Of a stretch of 64,000 bases of DNA, positions 24,842-36,403 are shown in pieces. The notes beneath the pieces were generated by a model. It ran no database searches, was not told the DNA's origin, and worked only from the letters and a program-made list of their open reading frames with translations. Made by a program: the position numbers and the translations under genes. This stretch comes from Miscanthus floridulus (taxonomy: Eukaryota; Streptophyta; Magnoliopsida; Poales; Poaceae). Every line of letters starts with the position of its first letter. Position 1 is the stretch's first letter. The DNA lies in assembly GCF_019320115.1 (NCBI RefSeq), contig NC_089583.1, positions 78,617,739 to 78,681,738 on the forward strand, read 5' to 3'.

Positions 24842-26611
24842 ATGGCCCACATTTCCACCACCTTCGCCATGGTGGGCACCAGTGATATGACTCACTTTGG
24901 CTCACTGGAGTTTCCCGCACTCCCACCTATTGGAATGCGAGTTCCACCCATCTTCAAGCCATCCTAGGCCTTCCTCTTTGAAAGCCTAGACTTCATCGCC
25001 GATCAACTCGGCGTACTACACCTCCGCAAGGAGGCACTTGTTCCGGCGCTCATCGGAGGGGCACCCTCCCTCAGCTTCGGGACACACAATGACTTCAATG
25101 ATGAGCCTGTGCTTCATTCTGGGCAAACTCTCTACTTAAACCTCACTGTGAGTAATGTACGAGCTGTTATTTACTCGCTATTCACTATCTTTCTTCGATT
25201 ATCCGGAGGGACCCCATTGTCCCTACCCGACCACCATGCAACCGGTTCCCCTATGGCCTTGTGTCCCCCATGGATGCGTATGTTTGGGGGCTCCGAAGGA
25301 TGCCGGCGCTGCCCCCTCTCATGTCCGAATTCATGGGGATGGTGAGCTATGCTCCCACCTATTTCCTTGACCTCATGGATGACGATGTTGAGAGTGATGG
25401 CTCCAGCATCAGTGACATGGCACCTAGCCACCATCTATCCTAGGAGTACGCTATGGTGGATGCCCTGGGATAGCCGTCGGTGGTAGCAGAATCCTTGTAG
25501 ACTCACATGCCTCCGAACCCTCATGCGGGGACCCTCGTGCTCTCCCGAGAGCACGACGAGGAGCTATGACAATGGCAGAAGAACCAGCCGCCACCTGCGT
25601 CGATGCGCTCGGTGCACCACACTATGCCTCGTGCGCTTAAACAGGCGAGCAGTGCTCGGGGTCACTCCCGACAGGTCCAGTGCAATATCATGGATGGGGG
25701 AAATGATCTCCCATAGTTCACTCGGGCTGACCAGAACATCGCCGCTGCAGCAATGCTTCTGTGTGGCCTTCCCGAGTCAAATGACCCCTAGGAATAGGCA
25801 ATCCACCAGAACCTCTGGGCACTGGTGGAAACCGCCGCCATTCAACAGGCTGAGAGCTCCACATCACGACACTGACTCGCTTCCTCTCTCCCCACCAGGG
25901 GAATGGGGACACACCAGACAAATTGCTCCACCCGCTCATCGCTACAGCCACCGAGCGTGGCATAGGAGGCTGCATCTGCTCCCTGGCTTGACCTGGCGCC
26001 CGCTCTGCATCGACCGCCTGTACGTGAGCGGGTTGGGCCAAACCAAGATGCTCGCAATGTCATCAGCAACCAGCGTCGGTCCTAGCATGATGATGACATC
26101 CATCAAGCGACAGTTACGGCAGGCAACACAGACCTTGGTCGGACCATCATGATGAGTGGTGAAACACACCTAAGGCATGGGCGCCGGTCGGACGACTGGA
26201 GTCCCAGCCCAGATGGCCTAGAACCATAGGCCTTTGCTCGATGCATCCAGAGAGTGCCGCTCCTGCAATGCTTCAATGGAGGCTGAGGCAAAGGTAAGGC
26301 CAAGCATGAGGATCATGACGAGGGCCCCTCCACACAGAGGGGCAAAAAAAACAAAAAAGATCATCGCCGACCGGCCAACTCCGCGTTGGTCGCCATGGAT
26401 GATCACATGGACAAGCAGCCCCAGTAGGGCCTTCTGAACCACTCCAATGAGCTCATGGAGAGCCCATGCACCAACCATGCCTACCCCATCAAACACCTCT
26501 ACAAGGACTGCGAGCTCCTCAAGAGCCTTCTACGATAGGCCGGTGGGCCGAAGGAAGGAAAAGGCAAAGAAGTAGTGGCCAAGAAAGGGGGCATGGCGGA
26601 CGAGGATCCAG
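24842..26611 (+). pseudogene. Gag of the deleted Tat element
   Basis: From a Met at 24842 (MAHISTTFAMVGTSDMTHFG) a reading frame with many stops and frame changes can be followed. There is a middle portion near 25550-25850 (EELWQWQKNQPPPASMRSVH) and a C-terminal portion near 26440-26600 (YPIKHLYKDCELLKSLL, then KGKEVVAKKGGMADED). The last part is the usual gag C-terminus of this lineage (HxxKDC-type motif, then Lys/Gly-rich). It is joined almost directly to the end of integrase at about 26615. Confidence 0.7.
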
Positions 26612-26614
26612 ACG

Positions 26615-26941
26615 ACTGAAGATCCCTATATGACGACCGAGGTGATCCGATCAGATGCCTACAGACTGAAGGACTACAATGGCAACATTCTCACCAACAC
26701 TTGGAATAGCGAACAACTATGTCATTTCTTCCCCCTAAAATTTAGTCTTACCATTGTTTACTTAACGTTTGCTCCTATAAAAGTGCCCGAACCCAAACAC
26801 TTTTGGCCTAGGTCACTCGGGTGCTCCATGGGGGTGCACTACCACCTCTCTTTTCATTTACTATCATATGGTAAAACTCCTTCCTACCCGAACAAAAGGG
26901 TAGTTCATTCCTTTAAATTACCTTACGTAGCTTTGCTTTAA
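26615..26941 (+). pseudogene. Integrase C-terminal remnant fused next to gag
   Basis: The residues PYMTTEVIRSDAYRLKDYNG and then NILTNTWNSEQLCHFFP are the closing block of a Tat polyprotein, like the corresponding ends at 14345-14420 and about 53500. Protease, RT, both RNase H domains and the integrase core (normally more than 4 kb) are missing between gag and this block. The open frame runs on to 26941 without recognisable content. Confidence 0.8.
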
Positions 26942-27246
26942 ATATTCTGACCGATCTCACCCCGCCTCTACCTACGGTTACGAGAAGCTGAGCCTCGCGG
27001 GCCATGCCTAGGCTCCTAAGGTTGTAGCCTATGGGATGAATGGGCAGATGTGAAAAAGAAAGAATAAAAAACAAAATTATGCTAAGGTAAAACTAAGGAA
27101 CGAATGGGACAAGCTTCCCCGAATGGAGTGATTCCATCACAAAAAACAAAACTGATTGTATTCATTGAGTACACAAGAACGTTTACACAGGGGCTCCCCC
27201 ATGAACTTAACTTTTTAAATCTGCTAAACTACTTATACTTTACAAG

Positions 27247-30200
27247 CTATTGCAGTTGCCCAGAGGCATCTATTGTCGGTGCGACCGGCGAAGGCACGGG
27301 CTGCTCACTCCCTGGCTAGACGACATTTGGCTCGGTTGAAGGTGGGGCGACGTCCACTTCTGACCCAGGCTCCACACCAACCATAGGCTAGGTGACGTCC
27401 TCCTGACGCACGCTTTCGGCCATGTCCGCACAACGAGCATCCATCACCCACTACGCGGGGACTTGCTCAGCCACCAACTTTACATGTGGCAGGAAGCTCT
27501 CCCCGAGCGATTGGATGTCCTCCGTGCTCAAGCCATCGGCATACCCACTACAGATGGTGGCAAAGTCTAGGTCCAGGTGGAAAGTTGCCACTGATGTCAA
27601 CACCCCCGACTCTCCATAGAACAGCCCGTCAGTGATGAGGGCCTAGACCTCATTCAGAACCTCTGCAAGTCGGATGGCGGGTGCGTTGGTACTTGGCGCC
27701 GACCTAAAGACCTTCAAGACAACAAGCTAGGCAACATTGTGGATCTAGTCAAGTTCCCCCATGAGAGCACGTTGTTCTTCAAGGGACTTGGCCAGTGCCT
27801 CTGCATTCTGGCCAAAGGTCGCATTGGCTGTCTCTAGGTCCCGCTCCCACGACTCCACCTTTTTGCCTAGCTCTAGGAGAAGGGCGACAAGCTCAGAAGC
27901 AAGCTAAAGGAAGAAACCAACACGACAAAAAATAGAAAAGGTACATATCGAGGTGGGAGTTCTTGAGGATGGAGAGTCCCTCTGCCTGTCAAGTCACCTA
28001 CTCACGCAGCCGGGCGTTCACCTCCTCTGTCCCCATCACCCAGCCCCAAAGCGTGAGCACTTCCTGGTCAGCCTCCGATCGAGCCTTCTGCTCTATCTCC
28101 AAGGTCTCTGGGGTACCTTGGAGTGCCACCTCAGTGTCCACCAGGGATTACTGTAGCGTCGCCTCGGTCTTCGCCTAGCAGGCCTTCGCTGCCTCAAGCC
28201 CCCGCTCAACGGCGGTTGCCCACTTCGCCGCGAGCTGCTCCACTGCCCGCGCCTCGGTCGCCTCCGTCGCCCGGTCCTAGGACTCGCGACGGGTGGACTT
28301 CAGTTGGTGCTCAAACTCAGCCATCCGAGTGTGCTCCATCTGGAGGAAACGGGACTTGCAGCATGACATCTCCTGTAGACCCTACAAAAATAAGAAGCAA
28401 GCATGCTGAGGCAACCAATGAGAGACCAAGGAGTCAAGGACAAGCGTGGGAAACTCACCTCCTCGGTGTGGCACAGGTTGACCTTGACCAACCACTAGAT
28501 GGACTTAACCTGCTCCTAGGCATCCTCAAGCTTCACCGATAGCTTGGCAAGATCGAACTCCATGGCGAGTCCTCTCTCCCCAAGGATGTCCTAGAGCAGA
28601 CACTCCTGCGAATCCCAAAGGATGAACCAAACCTTCATCGGGTCCTCGGGGCAGGGCCACACTAGGTTGGGTTCCTCTAGCCCACTGGAGGGCCCAGCCT
28701 TAGACCGGACCACCACCAGCTCCCGTGATAGCACCAGCGGCTCCACCTCGTCATCTGCTTTGTCGTCGGAGGGGATCTCCACCACCTCTGTTTCACGAGC
28801 CACCGACAGGCGTTTTGGCTCCATCTTGGCCACATCACCCCCAACACCTCCAGCGCTGACTGGGAAGGTGAGCCGTGTAGCCCTCCACCTAGCGAGGCAG
28901 GTAACCCAGTCTCCCTCTCCTCTTCCACCATAGCCGGTGGTGGAGGGGCCGCAAGGGACACCTCCGACGTGGCCTCCGCTGTCACCACCGAGATCGCCGC
29001 CAACATCGTCGATGCCGTTGCCGCCATACTAGCAACCAACCCCAGGGGCACCACCCCCGAAAGGGAAGGACTCGCCGCCACCACCCTGCTCTCCCTGCCG
29101 CTCACCACGACACACTGCAAGGTGGGCCTCCAATCCTCCCGCTTGGGAGTTGGGGCGATGCTCAGCCCTGTCAACATCTAGCCACTATCGAAAAAGTATA
29201 AGTCAGTCACACTCCAAAAAACTAATAGCAAGATCGAAAAGAAAAAGGCATACCGGGATGAAAGTGGTACGACTCTAAAGCCCTGACCCAACATTGATGG
29301 GCCCATAGGGCGAGAACCACTCCCGGGCCATGACCCATGCCCCCTCGCTTCAACTAGGGGAGTCGACCCAACTGGCTCCTACTCAGCCTATGGGTCACCA
29401 TGACCTTTGGCTCAGGGCACGCCGACTGGAGCAGCTCGTGGGACATCCTCCTGTTGTGGGTCACATGTTGACGCCAGCCCCAATGACATGGGGGTGCAAG
29501 CCCACTCCTTTGTCCACCGGGCTTGTCCCACCATGTCCACAGCAGGTGGGGACGAGGCCAGCGATGCTACCGAAGGGTGCGGTGACTGCGTTCGCTTCGC
29601 CTCCTATTCGCCGATGGCGTCCGTGCTCGTAGCATGCTTCTACGACGTGGGAACATCACCACGCCTCTCTACCTCCTGCTCGCCACCGGCGGACATGGCC
29701 ACAGGATCGTGATGCTCTACCAAGGTTGCTACAACCTCCTAGTTTTCCTCCTCCTCGGAGAAGATCATGTCATCATCCACCTCTATGGGGTCCTCTAACT
29801 CGAGCTCTAACTCAACGTCGCTCCTATTTTCCCTAGCCCACACGCGCTAGGTGATCTCCTTCTCCTTGTCATGCTTCTGCCGAGCCTCCTTGGCTTTCTT
29901 CTTCTTCTTCCTGGCATCCACAGCCTCCTTCTAGGCGGCCTGCCGAGCCACGCCCTCTAGCCCTTCGGAAGGTGCAGCTAGGACTTGTAAACTCCAAGAC
30001 CCTATGAAATAGGTGACTCAATAAAAAACAGGAGAATAAAGGGGAAAAGAACACATAGTAAAGAGAGGGGAGCATACCAGTTTGGACACCACCGAGGAGT
30101 TGAGAGGTCTAGGCTTTCCATCAAGGGTCTCTCTAGGCGACTCCAGACCTCATCGTTTGGTAGCTCCTCTAGTGACACACGGTCAGGGTCTGTCGGGCCG

Positions 30201-30998
30201 TTGTACTTCCACATCGGCTGTGTCCTCTCTGCCAGAGGAGCGACCCGATGGCAAAAGAGGGTATGGAATACCCACACCCCATCAAGGTCATGCCGCATGA
30301 GCTTCTAGAGCTCCATGTCGATAATCTCCACCTTATGCTTCTGCCGGCTAGCGGGACCCCATGACCAGTTGTCCAGCCTCTCCAGCCTCCTACTAGTGAA
30401 GGGAGGGAATGGCACCTCCACTGGGTTCTTGATGTAGAACCATTCCCCGTGCCACCCCCGATTGGAATCACAAGGGGTATACACGGGGTACGAGCCCCCT
30501 GCACTCGGTTTCTTCTACAGCGTAAAGTCCCCACTAGCACGGTCTCGGGTGGATTCCCCACCAACAAAGTTCACCTAGAGAACATCCACCTAAAGAAGTC
30601 CAGTGTGGCTCCATCCCATGGAAGGCCTCGCACACGGTGACGAAGCCAGCGATATATAGCACCTAGTCAGATTAAGGTGCTATAGCTCCAAGCCCCACTC
30701 GTTGAGGAGCCCACGTAGGAACCAGTGCATGGGGTATCCTAACCCATGCTCATAGAAGGCAAGGAAGGAAACAACCTCCCCGGCCTAAGGTTGTGGAAAA
30801 TCCTCCCTCCCGAGAGCCCTCCAGTGCGCCACCTCCTTCGGCGGCAGAAACCCCTTCTCGACGAAGGCCTCCAGTACTGACTCCCTCATAACAGATGACC
30901 TCTAGCCCAACATTTCGCTCTAGATTCATGAATGGATTTGTGTGTTTTCCCCTCTCCCTCGCTCTCCCCTTTTTCTCTCCTAGAAACCACCATGGCAC
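27247..30998 (-). pseudogene. Antisense gene with PF04195 (Transposase_28) domain, intron-containing, degenerate
   Basis: The gene is transcribed against its host element. From about 30960 leftward, after frame corrections, the readable pieces match the plant 'putative gypsy type transposon' family: FVEKGFLPPKEVAHWRALG, SFLAFYEHGLGYPMHWFLRG, LYIAGFVTVCEAFHGMEPHW, EWFYIKNPVEVPFPPFTSRR, GVWVFHTLFCHRVAPLAERT. Then come a Lys-rich segment (RKKKKKAKEARQKHDKEKE, about 29870-29915) and an acidic one (about 29750-29830). A coiled coil lies at 28100-28380 and a C-terminal domain ends at TAG 27247. Introns with GT-AG ends and near-equal size are visible at 30077-30002, 29253-29178 and 28458-28382. Numerous stops and frameshifts make it a pseudogene. 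The biochemical function of the family is unknown to me. Confidence 0.75.
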
Positions 30999-30999
30999 T

Positions 31000-32300
31000 T
31001 AGACGCTCTTGGCGAGAAGGAAGAAAGAGAAGAAACGGTAGATGAGGAATAGGCAAAGGAATAGGGCAAAAGCCCTTTCCCTTCTCCTACTTAAAGAAAG
31101 GGGCACAACAGTTGGGAAAGGTGTGGTGATTGGGGAAGGGCGAAACAACGAGGGTGAAAAACCCTCTCCCTTCCCCATTCAATGCGGAAGGGATACGATG
31201 GGACGTGCCCTGACCGATGAGACACACCCTACCCGATGGAATGGCACCTGGTCAGACAGGACGTGGCCTAGGCATGGCCCACCACTACCGCATGCCAAGC
31301 ACGACAAACAAGGTGCCACTATGCGTCGGCAGCCCTCTGCCTTCCTAGGCAGGACATGGAAATGCCCAAGTGATGAGATCTCCACCAGGAGAGACCAACG
31401 GGCTTCCTAAGTCGATCAGATGGCTTAGGCAAACGATAAGAGATAGGTAAGGAGCAGAGGGACACCCCATATGGGCCATGCTGACTCTGTCATGAACAAT
31501 AAGCATGGATCATGGCCGGACATTTCTGATTGGAGCTCCTCAAACCCCATCACTCGAGTCATCAAGGTAACGTTACCGACCCCCGCTCTTTCTTTATATA
31601 AATCATTCATACATCCATACACGCATTCATTCCATACACCCACGCCCCCGGATGATTCTACCCTAAATTGCCTAGGGGATCGGGGGCTAAAGCATTGCAT
31701 ATGCAATCAAATGCATCACAACGCTCTGTGTTGCGTTACAAAGTGGCAGTTGCCTCATTCAACATGAGCAACAACTAACCGGGGTTCAAAGGCTAGCCCA
31801 TGAAGGGCTCGAGGCTGCCTTGCATCAAACAGAGCTAGGGGAGAAAATGTAGATGAGCCCCATGTGGCCCTCGCCTAGTCTGCCCTGAAGTGGACAGGGT
31901 CATCTCAACCTTCTCGTTCGATCCCAAACCGCCACCAAACCGACAGAATCTCCATCTAGGGGAGGCCAGCGGACCACCCAGGTCGGTCTCCGGAATGACC
32001 TAGGCATCTATTGGGTTGCAGGTTAAGGAGCAGTGGAATGTCATAAGAGGGCTATGCTGACCCCATCACGAACGACGGACCAGAATTCCACTCGATCATA
32101 CCCGTTAGCGAGCTCACCAATCGCGTCACTCGAGCTCGAGCGATCGAGGCAAACGATGTTAGCTCAGCCCCTCTAGTTGTGAGAAACCAAGGATGGGATA
32201 ATGCACAAAACTCAACCAACCCCTGCCAAAGGCCAATGGGGCTCAGGGGCTCAAGACACCAAAAATGCCTCAACGACACCTGGGTCCACAACTCCAACTC
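31000..32300 (+). other. Deleted Tat: region 3' of integrase, upstream of the tandem repeats
   Basis: No recognisable coding sequence. It would hold the promoter of the antisense gene. At 31660-31690 the phrase CCTAGGGGATCGGGGGCT already resembles the purine-tract repeats found further right. Confidence 0.4.
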
Positions 32301-32309
32301 ACCCAAGTC

Positions 32310-32660
32310 CCACGGCGTGCCCGATGCCTAGAGCCGCGAGTTCGTTTTGATCCCTCGGCTGCGCCCGACGCCAGGATCCACGAGCTCTGCCTCGCCTGAT
32401 CCCTAAATTAATTGCCTTAGCTACACAGGCTGCACCGACATCAGGATCCACGAGCTCTACCTCACCCAATCCCTAAACTAACTGCCTCGGCTGCGCGAGC
32501 TGCACCGACGCCAGGATTCACGAGCTCCATCATGCTTGACCCCTAAACTAACTGCCTTGGTTACATGGGCTACACCGATGCCAGGATCCACGAGCTTCAC
32601 CTCGACCGATCCCTAAACTAACTGCCTCGGCTGTGCGGGCTACATCGATGCTCAGATGAC
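32310..32660 (+). repeat. Tandem repeat, 70-bp period, about 4.5 copies
   Basis: The phrase CAGGATCCACGAGCT recurs at about 32371, 32441, 32511 and 32581, exactly 70 bases apart. CCCTAAACTAACTGCCTCGG recurs within each unit. It lies in the 3' untranslated part of the deleted Tat element. Confidence 0.9.
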
Positions 32661-32731
32661 TCTGTCTCGACTAAAATGCACGCACACACGCCCGCTGACA
32701 AAACCCCCAAGCGATCCTACCCAAATCACAT

Positions 32732-32945
32732 GGGGGCTCGGGGGCTACACCCATGGGTGCGCTCGCGCGCACCCACTGACGAAACAAAACCTCCCCTGCT
32801 AGCAACACAAAAAAAACCCAGACGATTCTGCCCAAATCACCCGGGGGCTCAGGGGCTACACCAGCGGGTGCGCTCGTGCGCACCCGTCGTCAAGACAAAA
32901 ATCCCCCAGATGATTCTACCCGAATCGCATGGGGGCTCGGGGGCT
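32732..32945 (+). repeat. Triplicated purine-tract unit, last copy is the PPT
   Basis: GGGGGCTCGGGGGCT-like tracts at 32732-32745, 32843-32856 and 32931-32945 are each preceded by a related CCAAATC/CGAATC..TG stretch. The last lies directly before the 3' LTR (TGTCGGG at 32948) and is the functional purine tract. Confidence 0.8.
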
Positions 32946-33709
32946 CCTGTCGGGTTCATAAACCTAGGGTCCCTCATGGACCGGCTTTCTAGCAAAGGCT
33001 CGGCCCAGTAGACAATGTTGTGAACCAATGCACAATTCCTGGGCTGACCCAAGTACCTAAATGATAGGCTAGAAGAGTGATCCAATCTCTAACCGAAAGG
33101 CCTGGCCGAGGAGGAATGACACCCGCTTCCGACTCTGGCCTGCCTCTCCGACCAGAGCGCTCGCTTTGGTCTCCAGCCCGCCTCCGAACGGCCTCTCCGA
33201 CTGGAAGGCCTAGCCAAAACACCACTTCTGACTCCGACCCGCTTCTCCGACCAGGAAGACGCCGAACCCCTGCTTATGGCTCCTCTTCGACTGGTGCAAT
33301 CAGAGCCGACTGGGACCAACCGACCAGGGACACCCACTCGATAATGACTAGGAAATGGACGAAGAATGTAAGGTAGGGCACACAAGTCAAACCGCAATAC
33401 CAAGGACCGTACCTTGTGCACCTGCCAAATAGTACCCTGCGACCCTCCTGGCACGATAGAACCAAAGCAGTGTTGTAGGCGTCGACATTTTCCCCTACAG
33501 TGTTGTAGGCGCCATCAACTCCCATACCAAACGAGCACAATAAGGCTCCCCCCACATGCCTCTAGGCATCAACAGTGTTGTGGGCGCTGGCATTTACCTT
33601 ATTAGGTGAACGTGGTAAAACCCCTCACATGCCTCTAGGCATCAATAGTATAGCAGGCACCAACATCTGCTATGTTGGAAGAAGACGACGCAACCTCCCA
33701 CATGCATCT

Positions 33710-35109
33710 TGAAGGGACCATGATGCCTAAGAGGGGGGGGTGAATTAGGCAACTTAAAATTCTAACTCTAAACTATGACCTCTTTTTCAACCTTAGCAAA
33801 ACCTATGCAAAAGATAAACTATCTAAATGTGCAACTATGGTTTTGCTAGTGTGTTGCTATCTCTACCGCAAATGTAGTTAAGTAATCAATGTAAATGCGA
33901 AAGCTAAAGAGTGAGGTAGAGATATGCAAACTCCCATCGATGACTCCGGTATTTTTACCGAGGTATCGAGAAGCGCACAAGCTTCCCCCTAGTCCTTGTT
34001 GGAGCCCCTCGCAAGGAATCCCTCGCAAGGGCCAAGCTCTCAGTTGGGTAACTCCGTGGATAGCCTCGGGCCTTCCCCACGTGCAAGTGGGTCTCCGATG
34101 TGCCTCTCGGCAAGCCTCTCCCGGATGCTCCCCGCCGGCTTCACTATCAAGCTTTTGGCCAAAATGTCGCGGGCCTTGTTCCCTCTAGTACACGGTGGCG
34201 GCCACACCACAAACATGGTTGGTGTGATCTTGCAAGACTTCAAGCCCCTCCGATGTACAACACTTGTGCTTGCAAGCACGGGGTGGCAAGAGGTATGCAA
34301 ACCTCACTAAACACTAGGCATACACCTAGAGCAAGCGCATAAGCGGTGGTCTAATCAACCTAAGCACTTCGCAAAGCACTTATGCTAACCACCTAATAAA
34401 ACACTAAGCACTATGCATGTGGAGATCACTAAAATGATGTATCAACACCCTTGGTATGCTTCCTCAGCTCCACACACCTCAAATGGCTGGTTGGGGGTTG
34501 TATTTATAAGCCCCACTGAGAAAGTAGCCGTTGGGGTCGAACTCCCACAAAACTGCTACTGACCGGATGCTGAATCGTCCTAACCGGACGCGTCCAGTCG
34601 TCCCGACCGTTGAGCTGGCAATGTACTGATCGGACATTGGCCAGCGTCCGATCGCCTGCCACCAGATGCGTCCGGTCGCAGATGTGCCGCTCTGGAATCT
34701 TACTGTAATCGATCGGACGCTCATGTCTTGCGTCCGGTCGGTTGCTGCCAGCATCTGGTCCAGTGTTCGGTCGCCTGTCTGCCAAGCCACTCGCCCAGCG
34801 TCTGGTCGTAGCGTCCGGTCCTGCATTCGGTCACCATAGTGAGCTCATTTCTTTACGATCTTGCGTACGGCTTGATTCCAATCTTCATGTTTGGACTTTG
34901 CTTGTTCTCTTGGGTCTTTTCTTGTGCTCCTAAGGTCTTGCTTGAGGTGTTAGATCATTGGATCATCACGTTGCCTTCGTCCAAGTTATGTCTTGCACCC
35001 TATTGAACTACAAAACAAACACTTGCAAATTCATTAGTCCAATTTAGTTGTGTTGGTCATCAAACACCAAAATCCAAAGTAAATGGGCCAAGGGTCCATT
35101 TTCCTTACA
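33710..35109 (-). repeat. 3' LTR of the copia-type element (1400 bp)
   Basis: TG...CA ends. Minus-strand TATAAATA at 34501-34508. It matches the right LTR with scattered substitutions and one short insertion in the right copy near 39730. Confidence 0.92.
34501..34508 (-). promoter_or_regulatory. TATA box in copia-type LTR (left copy)
   Basis: TATAAATA on the minus strand; the counterpart in the 5' LTR is at 39410-39417. Confidence 0.6.
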
Positions 35110-36403
35110 ATCTCCCCCTTTTTGGTGATTGATGCCAACACGACCAAGGCAAGCAAATAATAAGAATTTGGAAGTTAAAAACTACCTACTTGCTAGGATG
35201 CAATGCAAAAGGGCAAGTTTATGTGATACTTAAAGATACCAATTGAAAGCATATAAGATATTTAGGGATACCAATTGAAGTCAATTGTAAGATACCAATT
35301 AAAACTTTTACTTAAAAGCTTGTCTTGCCCTTGCAAATGTCCCCATGTGATATTATGGATTAAAGCTTAGCTTTCTAAAAAAATTTCTCCCATTACTTAG
35401 ACTAATTCATAATTCACTTTCCTCCCTTTCTCGGACCATTACCACTTGTAGACATCAACTTGATGCTTGCCTTTGGTCCTTCAAATTCTCCCCCTTTGGC
35501 ATCAAACACCGAAAAAAAAGACATTAGTAGCACAAGGGAGGGTCAAATTTCATGATCCTTTGTATAAGAGTGAAATGGATCACAAAATTTGACTCTCACA
35601 TTATATAGACTAAGCTCCCCCTAAATATATGCATACATATGGTAGAAAGCAAAGCATATGCATAGTTAGCAATTTATTGTACAAGAGAGTTTAATCTATA
35701 TAATGCATGGAGAAAGCATGTAAATATGAAATGAAAAACAACAAGATGATGCCAATAGAAGAGTGATGCTTAACTCCGGGGACTCCAATTTCCTTACCAT
35801 GAGACTACTACACATGTGATAGGTTTGAAAAATTGATACCATTTGAACAAGTGATAGTCTCAAAGCATCCAAGTTGTAAAATTACTCCCCCTAAATATGT
35901 GCACATAAGTGTTGAATACTTGTACCATTTGTGCACATTGATTTAAGAATCAAAATACCACTTGAAAGATGATATTTGGGAGAGATTATCTATAATTTGG
36001 ACTTTGGCACATATTTGATAAATAATTGTAAAGCAAGCTATGTGCCGTGCTTGTAAACAATTTTAAACCATGTAGGTTTGCTCCAAGGGTAGATAATGAA
36101 ACCGAGCAAGCCTACCATATGATATACCTATTGAATGCATGACAAAAGATTAAGCATGTAAGTGCAATCATAGGCATGTAATATAACTAGATGCTTTTAA
36201 GAATATATCAATTGAAAAACAATACCAATTGAAATGAAAACTAATTGAAAGTAATGACATCTAGTTACCTAACATGGGAAGGGAAATTTGGGTCCATAGT
36301 ATTCACTAACTCACTTGACAATGACTTTGTCCATCATGATGCACCCCATGAAATGCACCCAAACTTTGCCAAGTCTCCAAATTCCCTGATTCCAATGGAC
36401 TCC
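35110..36403 (-). other. Copia-type element: non-coding 3' region with repeated purine tracts
   Basis: About 1.3 kb of AT-rich sequence with no open frame of note. The tract AGGGGGAG (plus-strand CTCCCCCT) occurs at 35112-35119, 35488-35495, 35615-35622 and 35885-35892. Only the first adjoins the LTR. This is where pol would be expected in a full element. Confidence 0.75.

Noticed and set aside
27904..27944. A fourth intron in the antisense PF04195 gene
   Set aside because: A plausible acceptor (TTCCTTTAG) is present, but the nearest donor gives only about 41 nt, too short to support.
34540..34830. Repetitive CGGTCG/GGACGC phrases in the copia-type LTR as a CRISPR-like or satellite array
   Set aside because: Units are short and irregular with no constant spacing; they look like LTR internal variation, and the genome is plant.
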